Below are positions 33,131 to 45,379 of a stretch of DNA of 64,000 nucleotides, piece by piece. The notes beneath the pieces were generated by a model. That model worked only from the letters and a program-made list of their open reading frames with translations. It was not told the DNA's origin and ran no database searches. Source of the DNA: JOPF136 sp963773835 (GTDB taxonomy: Bacteria > Acidobacteriota > Terriglobia > Acidiferrales > UBA7541); NCBI GenBank assembly GCA_963773835.1, contig CAVZCQ010000001.1:1-64000 (forward strand), written 5' to 3'. The translations under genes and the position numbers were made by a program. The number at the start of each line of letters is the position of its first letter. The first letter of the stretch is position 1.

Positions 33131-35761
33131 CTACCGCGCGCGGGCGACCACGAGAGTGATGTCATCGGCCTGGATGCCATTCGAGTACTTCTTGACGGTC
33201 GAGTTGAGGCGGGCGAGCAGATCAGCGGCGGAGGCGAAATCCGCGGAGCGAATGGTTTCGAGGAGGCGCTTCTCGCCGAATTCGTCGCCCGCTGGGTTGG
33301 GAGCTTCGGAGACACCGTCGGTGTACATCACGAGGAGGTCGCCGGGCGCGAGCGAAGTTTCGACCACATCGCACCTCCAGTCGAGGAACATACCGAGCAC
33401 AGTTGCGGTGGAGGCGAGCCGCTCGAGCGAACCGTCGGCGCGCAGCAGGAGCGGAAAATTGTGGCCGCAATTGACGTAGCGGAGCCGCCGGCCGGCATCG
33501 ACATAGTCGGCGAAAAAGAGGGTCGCGAAGCGGTCCTCCGGGGTGTTTTCGCAGAACAGGCGGTTGACGGACTGGAGCAGGCGCGGCAGATCGTCGAGTG
33601 CCAGTGCGTACTGACTGCGCAGATTGGCCTGGAGATTGGCCATGAGCAGGGCGCCAGCGATGCCCTTGCCGGCGATATCGGCGAGGACGATGCCGAGGCG
33701 TCCGGGCCCGAGGTCGAGAAAATCATAGTAATCGCCGCCGACCACACGAGCCTGGATGCAGCCGCCTGCGTAGTCGAGAGTGGCGAGCGGGGGCATTTTC
33801 TGGGGGAACAATCTGGATTGCACTTCGCGGGCGATTTCCACCTCGTGAGCAGCGCGGCGTTCGGCTTCGATGCGCTCGGCGATGGATTCGGCGAGGCGGA
33901 TGCTTTCCAAAGCGATACCGACCTGGCTGGCGACGGCTTCGAGCAGGCGGAAGTCCTCGCTCGAATAGGGCTCTTCCGAAAGGCGCTGGCCGAGGACGAG
34001 GAGGCCGATGAGGCGGTTGTCGCGGCCGAGGATGGGAACGAGGCATTCGGGTTCGAGAGGCTGCCAGGCGGACAGGGCAAAGACCTCGGGCAAATCAGGA
34101 GCCCGGACCTCCCATGGCCCGGCGTGGCCCGGCAGCGCGAGCGCTACGGCGGGAGTGAAGAGCAGCGGCGAAGGAGGAACCTCCCAGGGCTTGCCGCGCG
34201 CGGTGAGATCTTTCAAGAGGGGGAGGGCCGGGTCCAGGGAAGCGAGGTGCGGGGGAACGGGACCGAACTCCGCGGCCAGGCGAGAGTCGGGAGATTCCAA
34301 GAACCCGGTGAGAAACTTGGGATGTAGTGCGTCGTGAATGTAGCGCTCGAGGAGGGCGGCGAGCTGATGGCGGTCGCTGACCGTTCGCGCTTTGTCGGCG
34401 AGGTCCTGGAGAATGTGGCGGGCGTCGTAGGCGCTGCGGAAGAAAGCGCGGTCGATCCGATCGGTGCCGCGACGGACGAGCGGAGCGGAAACCCAGGCGA
34501 GAAGGATGCCGAAGGCGGCGCTGATGGCCATGCCGAGATTCGACCCGGCGGAAAAGAAGCGCGAGAACGCGCTGGTGAAAGAGAAAATCATGATTCCGGC
34601 GACGAGAAACAGGAAGACAAGGAAGCCACGCTGGACGAGCACGTAGCGCGCGCTGCGCCTCAGCAGCAGGGGAATTTCCATCACGCGGTGTTTGACGACG
34701 ACGTAGGCGAAGGAAAGGGGGAAGACAGCGAGGTTGACGATGATGGCAGTATCGAGCCAGAAGGACGGCTGGAAGCCGAAGAAGTCCACAGCAGCTCTTT
34801 CCGCCACGACGGGTAGTACTCCGACGGCGGTTCCCCAGAGAATAAGGCGGCTTTTTCGAGAGACGACGGGATTTGCCGAGCTGAAGGCATTCCCGATGAG
34901 AGATACGAGACCGAGAAACAGGAACCCGTAGACGTAACCCAGGGTATATCCGCGTGCCGCGACGCTTCCGATCCAATGCGAGAGGAACGACGGCGCAGTC
35001 ATGTTGCCCTCGCGGAGGCCGGGAAGGGCCACCGACGCGCCGAAGGCGAGACCGACCCACTTGAGCCAGCCGGCGCGGCGTTCGAGAGGCGAGGGTACAG
35101 GGAAGACCGCAAAAAAGATGTAGAAGAGGGCGCCGAGCAATCCTTGGAAGCAGGCCCGGAAGGCAAGCAGGTAAACGCGAAAGGCAGCAGGCAGGGAATA
35201 CGGTGGCGGGAGAGGCGCTGCGGCAATGAAAGCGCAAAACATCAGTGCGAGGAGCCAGGCGCTGGCGTCCTGGCGACGGAGAAAGAGGACGGTCATGCCC
35301 ACCAGTAGGAAGGAGACGGGATAAGAGCGCAGCACTTGGTCCACAGAAGATCTTGCCAGGCCCTCCTGCGATGTCGCTTGTTGGAGCCGGAAGGCCGCGT
35401 GAATCACCAGTGTGCCGGGGAGCCTGGGGCGTTCCACGGTGAGCTCGACAGGATCGCCGGGTTTCGCGTTCCACCAGGCTTCATCGAGAACATCTGTGGT
35501 CGCAACGTCGCGGCCATTGACGGCGACAATGCAATCGCCTGCCTGCAGCCCCGCACGCTGGGCCGGACTATCCGGGTAAGTATTTAGGACAAGCTGACAG
35601 CGACTAATGAATTCAGATTTAGGCTCGTAGCCAATCTCCACGCGCGGCCGCTGATGGCGGACGGTGTACATCCAGAGGGCGCTATAAAGGCTAGCGGCAG
35701 CAGCGAGCAAAATCGCCACGGCGGAGAGGAGAGGACGCGGAAGTGAGGTCCAGCGCGGCAT
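33131..35761 (-). CDS. Membrane PDZ-GAF-PP2C (RsbU/SpoIIE-type) phosphatase
   Basis: The chain of about 876 residues (ATG 35761; GTG 35788 possible) has a first transmembrane helix and a PDZ-like domain (DSPAQRAGLQAGDCIVAVNG). About seven more helices follow (residues ~130-430), then a GAF-like domain (LAALLERYIHDALHPKF to VASQVGIALE), a short coiled coil and a C-terminal PP2C domain. Metal-binding landmarks of the phosphatase are VVGGDYYDF, GIVLADIAGKGIAGALLMA, NCGHNFPLLL, MYTDGVSEA and QADDITLVV. It probably dephosphorylates an anti-sigma-factor antagonist in a partner-switching pathway. None is encoded nearby. Confidence 0.88.
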   Translation of the reverse strand: MPRWTSLPRPLLSAVAILLAAAASLYSALWMYTVRHQRPRVEIGYEPKSEFISRCQLVLNTYPDSPAQRAGLQAGDCIVAVNGRDVATTDVLDEAWWNAKPGDPVELTVERPRLPGTLVIHAAFRLQQATSQEGLARSSVDQVLRSYPVSFLLVGMTVLFLRRQDASAWLLALMFCAFIAAAPLPPPYSLPAAFRVYLLAFRACFQGLLGALFYIFFAVFPVPSPLERRAGWLKWVGLAFGASVALPGLREGNMTAPSFLSHWIGSVAARGYTLGYVYGFLFLGLVSLIGNAFSSANPVVSRKSRLILWGTAVGVLPVVAERAAVDFFGFQPSFWLDTAIIVNLAVFPLSFAYVVVKHRVMEIPLLLRRSARYVLVQRGFLVFLFLVAGIMIFSFTSAFSRFFSAGSNLGMAISAAFGILLAWVSAPLVRRGTDRIDRAFFRSAYDARHILQDLADKARTVSDRHQLAALLERYIHDALHPKFLTGFLESPDSRLAAEFGPVPPHLASLDPALPLLKDLTARGKPWEVPPSPLLFTPAVALALPGHAGPWEVRAPDLPEVFALSAWQPLEPECLVPILGRDNRLIGLLVLGQRLSEEPYSSEDFRLLEAVASQVGIALESIRLAESIAERIEAERRAAHEVEIAREVQSRLFPQKMPPLATLDYAGGCIQARVVGGDYYDFLDLGPGRLGIVLADIAGKGIAGALLMANLQANLRSQYALALDDLPRLLQSVNRLFCENTPEDRFATLFFADYVDAGRRLRYVNCGHNFPLLLRADGSLERLASTATVLGMFLDWRCDVVETSLAPGDLLVMYTDGVSEAPNPAGDEFGEKRLLETIRSADFASAADLLARLNSTVKKYSNGIQADDITLVVARAR

Positions 35762-36157
35762 GGGACGACAGGCCCCTTGCGGCCACAAAGGAGCACACAG
35801 CGATGCTACGCAGGGGGCGAGAGGGCGTCAATCGCGCGACGACACAGGGAGCGCGGCGAGGAAGCTGAAGGAGGAGTCGAGCGCGCGGAGAGTTCTGAGG
35901 AACTAGTTAAAGGAGAGACTCCAACTTTCGGGGGATTGAGGAGAGGGCATCGCTGGGCCATCTCAGGTCCGGGCGCGCGCGCTTCAACGCGGGAGCGGGC
36001 CGATCGATGGAGACGAATTTCGGAAGCTGAGGCGGGGACTGTCAGGAGTGGCTGTGCGCCGAGCAGATGGACGCGGCGCCACCCTCACAATCAGCCCCGG
36101 AGGGCGGCCAGAGTCCGCGCAGGCAGTACGGCACGATGCGGGCGACCCTGCAAGAGA
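35762..36157. other. 395-bp intergenic region
   Basis: No gene is supported. A long plus-strand frame here is antisense to the kinase gene end and has no coding landmarks. The region should contain the phosphatase promoter and the kinase terminator, but neither is clear. Confidence 0.3.
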
Positions 36158-38569
36158 TCACTGCGGGAATTTCATGCGGCGGACGAGATCCTGGTAGCGC
36201 GGGTCGGAATGGATGGAATCGAGTCGCGGGTCGGCCCAGGTGAACGGCATGCAAACGGAACGCACCTCGAAAGCTTTGTCGAACCAGCGAAAGGCCTCGT
36301 CCTTGCGTCCCAGCCCGAGGGAGATCGTGCCAATTTCGTAAGGGCAGACGTAGCGGCGGTTCAAGTTTGCCGACAGATCCGCGAGCACTTTCTCCGCCTC
36401 GGCCCGCCGCCCGGCTGCGGCGTAAATGGTCCCGAGAAAGCCGTAAAGAATCGGGCTGTCGTCCAATTTCCTGCCCGTCTCACCTTCCCGGACCGCTTCG
36501 GCAAACATGCCCTTCTGGGCGTAAGCGAGCCCAAGATTGATGTGTAATTGGGCGTTGTCAGGGTCAATCCCCAGGCCTGCCCGGCATTGGGCGATCGACT
36601 CATCGTAGTCGCGGCCTAGCCAGAAAACAGTACCGGCGTTGTTGTACACGGGCCCGGAGAAGGGAGACAGTTGCCGTGCCCGGTCGATTTCTGCGCGGGC
36701 TTCCGCGGGCCGGCGCATCGTGGCAAGGAAGACGGCATAGGAGTGGTGCGCGTCGGCGAAATTGGGATTCAGCTCCAAGGCGCGTTTGAACTCTCGTTCG
36801 GCACCGGGCCAATCCCAATCATAGACAAAATGAATGTAAGCCGAGGCAGAGTGGGCTTGGGCGAGCGAATCGTCGAGCTGGAGCGCCTTGGTCGCGGCCT
36901 CGGCTGCTTTCGGCATTACTTCGCGCGGGGGGAGATAGTAATCGGAAAGGGCGCTATAGCTGTCCGCGAGCCCCGCGTAGGCCACGGCATAATTCGGGTC
37001 TTTGGCCAGAGCCTGTTGATAGAATTTGATGCTGTTCCGCAGATCCTCGCCATTTCCCTTTTCCCATAGATGGCGTCCCTGGAGATACGCCTCGTAAGCT
37101 TCTGGATTCACTTTGGGGGCGCTGGCCAGCCGAACCTGATCGGCAGGGGTGAGAGCGGCGCGGACTTCTCGGGCGATTTCGCGAGCCACATTGTCTTGCA
37201 GGGTGAGCACGTCGCTGAGATCACCCTCATAGCTTTTGGCCCAGAGATGCTGGTCTGAGGAGGCGCGGATCAACTGAGCGGTAATGCGGACGCGCTGGCC
37301 GGCGCGGAGGACGGAGCCTTCGATGAGGGCGTCGACGTTCAATTCGCGGCCGATTTGCGGCATGGTCTTGCGCGTGCCCTTGTACTGCATGACAGAAGTG
37401 CGCGAGATGACGCGCAGGGCGCCAATCTGAGCGAGATCGGCGGTGAGTTCCTCGGTCATGCCGTCGGCGAAATAGTCCTGCCCTGAATCATGGGAGAGAT
37501 TTTCAAGAGGGAGGATGGCGAGGGATCGAATCGGCGAAGGGAGGACCGCTTCCTGCTGCGCACGCATGCGGGTGAGGATCAGTCCTACAACCAGTCCCGC
37601 GAGCAGGACGACTGCCAGAATCCCGAAGACGATGAGTGCCGGGGTCCTCCAGCGGCGTGCTGCGAGAGAAGGCGCCTCGGGGGCGAACGGAGCCGAAGCG
37701 ACGGAGGAGGGAGTGGCCAGTCGGCGAAGGTCGATGCTCAACTCTTTGGCGGAGTGGTAGCGGAGCGCGGGATCCTTTCCCAGGCACTTGAGGATGATGC
37801 GTTCGAGTTCCGGTGAGACGCGCTCGTTGCGAGCGCGCGGCGCTACGGGCGATTCATGCAGGATGGCGTTGACCAGGCGAGTAGGCAGGGCATCGTGAAA
37901 GGGACGCTGTCCCGTGGCCATTTGGTAGAGGATGGCGCCGAGCGCGTAGATATCGGAACGCGCGTCGGCCTCCTGGCCCTGCAACTGTTCTGGCGCCATG
38001 TAGGGAAGTGTGCCGGCAGCGGCAGGAGTGGCCGTAAGGCTTGCGGTCAACTCACCCACAGAGGGAGCGCGAATCAGCCGTGCGAGGCCGAAATCGAGAA
38101 CTTTGGCTTGGTCTTTCGGCGTGACCACGATATTGGCGGGCTTCAGGTCGCGGTGCACCACACCGTGTTCGTGGGATTCTACGAGGGCCTCGGCGATTTG
38201 CGTGCCCAGCGCAGCGACTTCTTTTTCTGAGAGCGCGAGGCCGCCGATGCGCGCGCCGAGCGACACACCTTCGACGAGTTCCATGACTAGAAAATCGAGA
38301 CCTTCCAGGGTGTTGAAATCGAAGATCGTGGCGATGTTGGGATGGTTCAACTTGGAAAGAGCCAGGGCCTCTTTGCGGAAGCGCTTGCGAGCGGCGTCAT
38401 CGGCGGGCCCGGCGGTGGGTAGGACCTTGAGGGCGACGTCGCGTTCCAGGCGGGTATCGTGGGCGCGATAGACCTCGCCCATGCCTCCGGCGCCGAGTTT
38501 TTCCGTAATGTGGTATTGGCCGAGAGTCCTGCCAATTAAGGATGAGGGCACGTCGTCCACGGGCTGCAT
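36158..38569 (-). CDS. Ser/Thr protein kinase with TolB-like and TPR domains
   Basis: The 803-residue Hanks-type kinase has a P-loop GAGGMGEVY (26-34), the VALKVL lysine (K48), HRDLKPAN (139-146), DFG (159-161) and APEQ (192-195). A transmembrane helix spans about 309-333. The extracytoplasmic part starts with a TolB N-like domain (RSLAILPLENLSHDSGQDYFADG, residues 348-480), followed by TPR repeats to the C-terminus. This architecture is abundant in Acidobacteriota. The periplasmic part probably senses a protein or peptide signal. Confidence 0.92.
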   Translation of the reverse strand: MQPVDDVPSSLIGRTLGQYHITEKLGAGGMGEVYRAHDTRLERDVALKVLPTAGPADDAARKRFRKEALALSKLNHPNIATIFDFNTLEGLDFLVMELVEGVSLGARIGGLALSEKEVAALGTQIAEALVESHEHGVVHRDLKPANIVVTPKDQAKVLDFGLARLIRAPSVGELTASLTATPAAAGTLPYMAPEQLQGQEADARSDIYALGAILYQMATGQRPFHDALPTRLVNAILHESPVAPRARNERVSPELERIILKCLGKDPALRYHSAKELSIDLRRLATPSSVASAPFAPEAPSLAARRWRTPALIVFGILAVVLLAGLVVGLILTRMRAQQEAVLPSPIRSLAILPLENLSHDSGQDYFADGMTEELTADLAQIGALRVISRTSVMQYKGTRKTMPQIGRELNVDALIEGSVLRAGQRVRITAQLIRASSDQHLWAKSYEGDLSDVLTLQDNVAREIAREVRAALTPADQVRLASAPKVNPEAYEAYLQGRHLWEKGNGEDLRNSIKFYQQALAKDPNYAVAYAGLADSYSALSDYYLPPREVMPKAAEAATKALQLDDSLAQAHSASAYIHFVYDWDWPGAEREFKRALELNPNFADAHHSYAVFLATMRRPAEARAEIDRARQLSPFSGPVYNNAGTVFWLGRDYDESIAQCRAGLGIDPDNAQLHINLGLAYAQKGMFAEAVREGETGRKLDDSPILYGFLGTIYAAAGRRAEAEKVLADLSANLNRRYVCPYEIGTISLGLGRKDEAFRWFDKAFEVRSVCMPFTWADPRLDSIHSDPRYQDLVRRMKFPQ

Positions 38570-38892
38570 TCTACACCGGGCTCGAAGCTGGGGCCGGGCG
38601 GGTCACCCGCGATTTCAAGCGCCGGTTCTAGTACCCGGTAAATCTTTCACGGGCAACGAAGAAGCGTCGCAAGGCTTCTGATAAGAATGAAATAACGGCC
38701 GCCAAATGAGTGAGGAGCAGGGCGCCCAGCCCGGCATAACGATTGCTTTCTATTGCAAGACGTCCCAGCCGCACCGATGGCTCGCGGTAAGTTTGCCACG
38801 GGCGCAGACCTGCCCGTGATCCTGATTGCGGCTCTGCAGGGGACAGTAGATTTTAGAGTTCTGTGCCGTTTTGCTGAAGGGGGAGACCAGTC
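38570..38892. other. 322-bp divergent intergenic region
   Basis: It separates the divergent kinase and SYLF genes and must hold both promoters. No RNA gene or repeat is recognised. Confidence 0.3.
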
Positions 38893-39588
38893 ATGAAATC
38901 ATGGATAGCGGTGATCGCTGGACTGCTGCTGGCGGGAGCGTCGCTCCCGGCGAAGGCAGAAGGCAGGGCCGAGCGCGAACGTGTGGAGAACGCAGGAAGA
39001 GTCATCCAGGAAATCCTGAATGTTCCGGACAGCATTCCCCAAAATCTATTGGATCATGCACGGTGCGTAGTGGTGATGCCGTCGGTACTGAAGGCTGCCT
39101 TTGTGTTCGGGGGAGCCTACGGACGCGGAGCGATGGTGTGCCGCACGGGCAAAGATTTTGAGGGGAGCTGGGGAGTGCCGACAATGATGGCTCTGGAAGG
39201 GGGAAGCTTCGGATTGCAGATCGGAGGAGAAGCCACAGACTTTGTGTTTTTGGTGATGAACGACAGCGGAGCGCACAGCCTGCTCCGCAGCAAGGTAAAG
39301 CTGGGCGCGGACGCCTCCGCGGCCGCGGGACCGGTGGGGCGCACAACGTCTGCGGATACGGATGCGTTCATGCGCGCGGAAATCCTGACGTACTCGAGGG
39401 CGCGGGGGCTGTTTGCAGGAGTGTCCCTGGAAGGATCGACCTTGCGGCCGGACGGGGATGCCAACCGGAACTTGTATGGCAAATCGCTGAACCCGGAGGA
39501 AATCGTGCGGGAATCGAGGGTGGCGGCGCCGGCAGCGGCGAAGGAACTCATCCGGCAGTTGCAGCAGGCATCGCCGCGGCTGGGGTGA
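38893..39588 (+). CDS. Secreted SYLF-domain (YSC84-like) protein
   Basis: The 231-residue protein has a signal peptide (SWIAVIAGLLLAGASLPAKA) and a SYLF domain: IPQNLLDHARCVVVMPSVLKAAFVFGG, YGRGAMVCRT, TDFVFLVMN and ADASAAAGPVGR. A YSRARGLFAGVSLEGSTLRPD lipid-binding loop follows. Known homologues bind phosphoinositides or other lipids; the bacterial role is unclear. ATG follows GGGGGAG. Confidence 0.88.
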   Translation: MKSWIAVIAGLLLAGASLPAKAEGRAERERVENAGRVIQEILNVPDSIPQNLLDHARCVVVMPSVLKAAFVFGGAYGRGAMVCRTGKDFEGSWGVPTMMALEGGSFGLQIGGEATDFVFLVMNDSGAHSLLRSKVKLGADASAAAGPVGRTTSADTDAFMRAEILTYSRARGLFAGVSLEGSTLRPDGDANRNLYGKSLNPEEIVRESRVAAPAAAKELIRQLQQASPRLG

Positions 39589-39750
39589 GGTAATCGGCGG
39601 CTGGCAAGCTGCAGCGGTTCTGGCAGTCAGAGGCCAGTGAGCCAAACGCGCGATGGGGTGCGGGGGCGCGGTAAGATGGCCCGTACTAGTGGAAATCCAC
39701 AGTGTTCGTGGATTTGCACAGGAGGGCGGGAAACGGATTGTTACAGGGAC

Positions 39751-39778
39751 TTGACGACCGGTCCCGATTTGCTATACT
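39751..39778 (+). promoter_or_regulatory. rRNA-type promoter for the 23S-5S operon
   Basis: TTGACG (39751-39756) and TATACT (39773-39778), spaced by 16 bp, lie about 390 bp before the 23S gene and 160 bp after the SYLF stop codon. It is the strongest sigma-70 match in the region and gives the 23S its own promoter. Confidence 0.75.
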
Positions 39779-39917
39779 GATGTTTAGCCGATGACCCTTA
39801 TGAGTGCGTGGGTGTGCGGCGTCCCGGTTTCCAGAGCCACGAGGTGAGGTTGGTTACGAACACCGGATAGAAAAATGGTCGAGCAGCGAGCAGGTCCGTT
39901 CTGCATGGACGGATGCG

Positions 39918-39942
39918 CCCGGCGCTCGACGCCGGGTTTTTT
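39918..39942 (+). terminator. Intrinsic terminator in the 23S leader, candidate attenuator
   Basis: CCCGGCG-CTCGA-CGCCGGG followed by TTTTTT lies between the 23S promoter and the 23S gene. GTCGAGC at 39878-39884 is perfectly complementary to GCTCGAC at 39924-39930, inside the terminator hairpin, so an antiterminator fold is possible. Alternatively the 150-nt product is a separate small RNA. Confidence 0.65.
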
Positions 39943-40002
39943 ATTGTCCGCGCGTCTCGGAAGATCGAGGCGAACGGAGGTTCCGCCGGGAGCGGGACGC
40001 AG

Positions 40003-40013
40003 GCTCTTTGACA
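40003..40013 (+). promoter_or_regulatory. boxA-like antitermination site
   Basis: GCTCTTTGACA matches the rrn boxA core (GCTCTTTAACA in E. coli) recognised by NusB/S10. Its position downstream of the leader terminator and 155 bp before the 23S suits rRNA antitermination. Confidence 0.55.
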
Positions 40014-40167
40014 ACCGAATGAGGCAATGGCAGACGCAAACGTCCGCGAGGGCGTTGGTGTTTGCCAACCACAAGTTCCTTATTAGCGTTACCTGTCAAA
40101 TGGCGAGCTTGCCGCAGGCGGCGAGCGTGCCCGCGAGGGCATGAGCGGCGTGAGCGGCAAGTTTTAT

Positions 40168-43144
<2,977 letters not shown>

Positions 43145-43234
43145 TAAAACTTACCACGCACGCTGCTTTCCGTTTTTCAGGTGGCGCAAACGAGCTTGCG
43201 GTATCGCCTCATTCGGTTGTGAAAGTCTTGATTT

Positions 43235-43352
<118 letters not shown>

Positions 43353-43363
43353 TTAATTCTGAG

Positions 43364-43394
43364 AAGGGCTCCGAGAGATCGGAGCCCTTTTTTG
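43364..43394 (+). terminator. Terminator of the 23S-5S operon
   Basis: AAGGGCTCCGA-GAGA-TCGGAGCCCTT followed by TTTT, starting 12 bp after the 5S gene. Confidence 0.92.
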
Positions 43395-43418
43395 TTTTCC
43401 GGCAGAAAGGAAACCGCG

Positions 43419-43874
43419 ATGGAAACGATCCGCCTGGGCACTGCGTTGCTGAATGACGATGCGTTCGTCGAAGGATTTGAGAGCTGCCAACTGCCGGCGG
43501 CGCAATTTCACCATGCCGACCACATCCGGCTGGCCTGGATTTATCTCGGGCGGATGAGCGAAGAAGAAGCGACGGCGCGGATCGAGCACGTCATCCGGCG
43601 GTTCGCGGCACACAACGGCGTTTCCGAGAAATATCACCATACGATCACGCTGGCCTGGATGCGGCTGGTGGCTGCCGCGCGCCGGGCTGCAACCGAAACC
43701 CATGACTTCGAAGCGTTTGCCAAGCGCAACCCACAATTGTTGGAGATGAAGTCTTTAAATCTGTATTTCACTGCAGAACGCCTTGCCGGCCGCGATGCGA
43801 AGGCGGGCTGGGTGGAGCCCGACTTACGAAAGCTTCCTGAAAGTGGCGACAGCACAACTGAGTCCGGCATCTGA
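43419..43874 (+). CDS. Conserved hypothetical protein with His-rich helix
   Basis: The 151-residue all-helical protein has FHHADHIRLAWIYLGRM and EKYHHTITLAWMRLV motifs whose His residues are spaced as in metal-binding helical bundles. ATG 43419 follows AAAGGAAA. It starts 25 bp after the rRNA terminator. No function assigned. Confidence 0.7.
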   Translation: METIRLGTALLNDDAFVEGFESCQLPAAQFHHADHIRLAWIYLGRMSEEEATARIEHVIRRFAAHNGVSEKYHHTITLAWMRLVAAARRAATETHDFEAFAKRNPQLLEMKSLNLYFTAERLAGRDAKAGWVEPDLRKLPESGDSTTESGI

Positions 43875-43962
43875 CGCGGGGGTGTCCGGTCACGCGTGGA
43901 ATTGCTGCGTGATTCCCTTAACGCAATAGTTGTAACATGGCTGGGCGCTAGGAGGATTTGCG

Positions 43963-44379
43963 ATGCGTACTCTCCACCGGTATCTCGGGCCAATTGGGGT
44001 CTCGCTCATTTCAGTAATATCGAGCCCGGCGGCTGCCCAGCAGCTCCAGCACCGGCCTGTGGAGCAGAATCCGCGGGTGGTGGCGTGCAAAGTGATAGAG
44101 GCGCACACGAGCCGTGATCCGGCGGTAAGCGTGGTGGTGTTCCACCAGCGGGATAAGACGGATGCAGAGCGGTTGCGAGCGCTGCTGAAGCGGGCAACGG
44201 ATGGAGGAACGGTGGAGATTCAAACGGGCGAAGCGGGCGAGTGGCGGCCTGCGACGGTGGCGCGGCTGATGAGTTGTTTCGGGCGCGGGTTGCTGATCCT
44301 GCCTGCGGGGGCACCGCCGCTCGAAGCGGGTGGGACATTTCTGTTGCGGTTCCCGGTGGCCACGCTGAAACCTGCCTGA
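43963..44379 (+). CDS. Exported hypothetical protein
   Basis: The 138-residue product has a signal peptide (GPIGVSLISVISSPAAAQQ) and one small alpha/beta domain (VVVFHQRDKTDAERLRALLKR, RGLLILPAGAPPLEAGG). Two cysteines (C42, about C104) could form a disulfide. ATG follows AGGAGG. Family not recognised. Confidence 0.65.
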   Translation: MRTLHRYLGPIGVSLISVISSPAAAQQLQHRPVEQNPRVVACKVIEAHTSRDPAVSVVVFHQRDKTDAERLRALLKRATDGGTVEIQTGEAGEWRPATVARLMSCFGRGLLILPAGAPPLEAGGTFLLRFPVATLKPA

Positions 44380-44613
44380 GAGCTTCATTATTTTCGGGGG
44401 CGATGAGGGACGCGTCCAGCCCACCCGTGCGGAGGGCGTACAAGGGCCGCTGGACCGTGCACTACAGGAGGCCTCGGGGGAGGATACTGGAGCGGCAGTG
44501 GGGAAGAAAGTGTTCTAAACGAGCAACGCGGCCATGGGGCGCAGATCGCATCAGGTTGAAAACACACAGGTTACAGCATCAGGCGCAACCAACGAAATTG
44601 TGGAGATTCTCCC
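44380..44613. other. Gap between the exported protein and the csp promoter
   Basis: Frames here lack start signals and coding landmarks. I see nothing supportable. Confidence 0.3.
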
Positions 44614-44642
44614 TTGGACTGGCTGCGGGTTCGTGCTACACT
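44614..44642 (+). promoter_or_regulatory. csp promoter (copy 2)
   Basis: TTGGAC (44614-44619) and TACACT (44637-44642), spaced by 17 bp, predict a transcript start near 44649 and a leader of about 134 nt before the csp start codon. Confidence 0.65.
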
Positions 44643-44648
44643 AACGAT

Positions 44649-44782
44649 GCGTTTGTTGCTCTTGTATGACCTTTAGATTCGTATAAGGGGGCTGCAAGTC
44701 CAGACAACTTGCAGCCCCCTTTGCATTACGGCTGGGGGCGCTCGAGAAGCACAAATAGCTCAAAACAGAAGAGGAAACAGAA
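44649..44782 (+). promoter_or_regulatory. Structured csp 5' leader (copy 2)
   Basis: The leader has TGCGTTTGTTGCTCTTGTA and CCTTTAGA, then a perfect 14-bp hairpin (44686-44699 with 44707-44720, AGGGGGCTGCAAGT) followed by TTT. CAAATAGCTCAAAA and AGAAGAGGAAA follow. Each block has a counterpart in the other csp leader, and both hairpins contain TGCAAG/CTTGCA in the stem while their outer pairs differ, a hint of structural conservation. Confidence 0.6.
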
Positions 44783-44986
44783 GTGAGAGAACAAGGAACA
44801 GTGAAGTGGTTCAACGCCAGCAAGGGCTATGGATTCATCCAACGCCAGTCGGGTGAAGACGTGTTCGTGCACTTTTCCGCGATCCAAGCGGAGGGGTACA
44901 AGACGCTGAACGAAGGCCAGGCAGTGGAGTTCGAAGTGACCCGCGGGCCGAAGGGCCTCCAGGCCGCGAACGTAACGAGCCTCTAA
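44783..44986 (+). CDS. Cold-shock protein (CspA family), second copy
   Basis: The 67-residue OB-fold protein has RNP1 KGYGFIQ and RNP2 VFVHFSAI. It differs from the 23624 copy at about nine positions and, like it, starts with GTG behind AGAGGAAAC. It is an RNA chaperone by family. Confidence 0.92.
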   Translation: MREQGTVKWFNASKGYGFIQRQSGEDVFVHFSAIQAEGYKTLNEGQAVEFEVTRGPKGLQAANVTSL

Positions 44987-45154
44987 TTCAACCGGGCAGC
45001 GGGCGTCCGTCCAGAGACTTCGGGACGGGCGTCCGCGCCCTCTTTCGGATCATGTCCCGCAGGCTGATTGCCCGCGGCAGGATTTGACGGCCGGCCATTT
45101 TGGTGGCAGAGGGCGCACTGCTATGGGCGGTTGTGTGTGGGAACAGGAGGCACG

Positions 45155-45379
45155 GTGAAAGCTCTGGAAGAAGGGCTGTACATCCGGCATTTTCAGTACG
45201 GCTGCGGGGTGGTAACGCAGTCGGACGTGGAGCGCACGACCATCGATTTTGACGCCCACGGGCTGAAGAAGTTCGTCACCAGCCTGATGGTGGTGGAACC
45301 CGCCGAAGGGACGCCCCCGAAGCGTTCGGGCTCGAAGCGTCCGAAGAAGTCCGCGCGCACAGCGGCGAGCAGCCGATAA
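45155..45379 (+). CDS. Small hypothetical protein with basic tail
   Basis: GTG 45155 lies behind AGGAGG. The 74-residue product has a compact beta-rich core (IRHFQYGCGVVTQSDVERTTIDFDAHGLKKF, here given in parts) resembling small DNA- or RNA-binding SH3-like folds, and a Lys/Arg/Ser-rich tail. Function unknown. Confidence 0.55.
   Translation: MKALEEGLYIRHFQYGCGVVTQSDVERTTIDFDAHGLKKFVTSLMVVEPAEGTPPKRSGSKRPKKSARTAASSR

Noticed and set aside
35777..36547. 256-codon plus-strand frame
   Set aside because: It overlaps the antisense end of the kinase gene, has no start signal and shows Arg-rich shadow composition.
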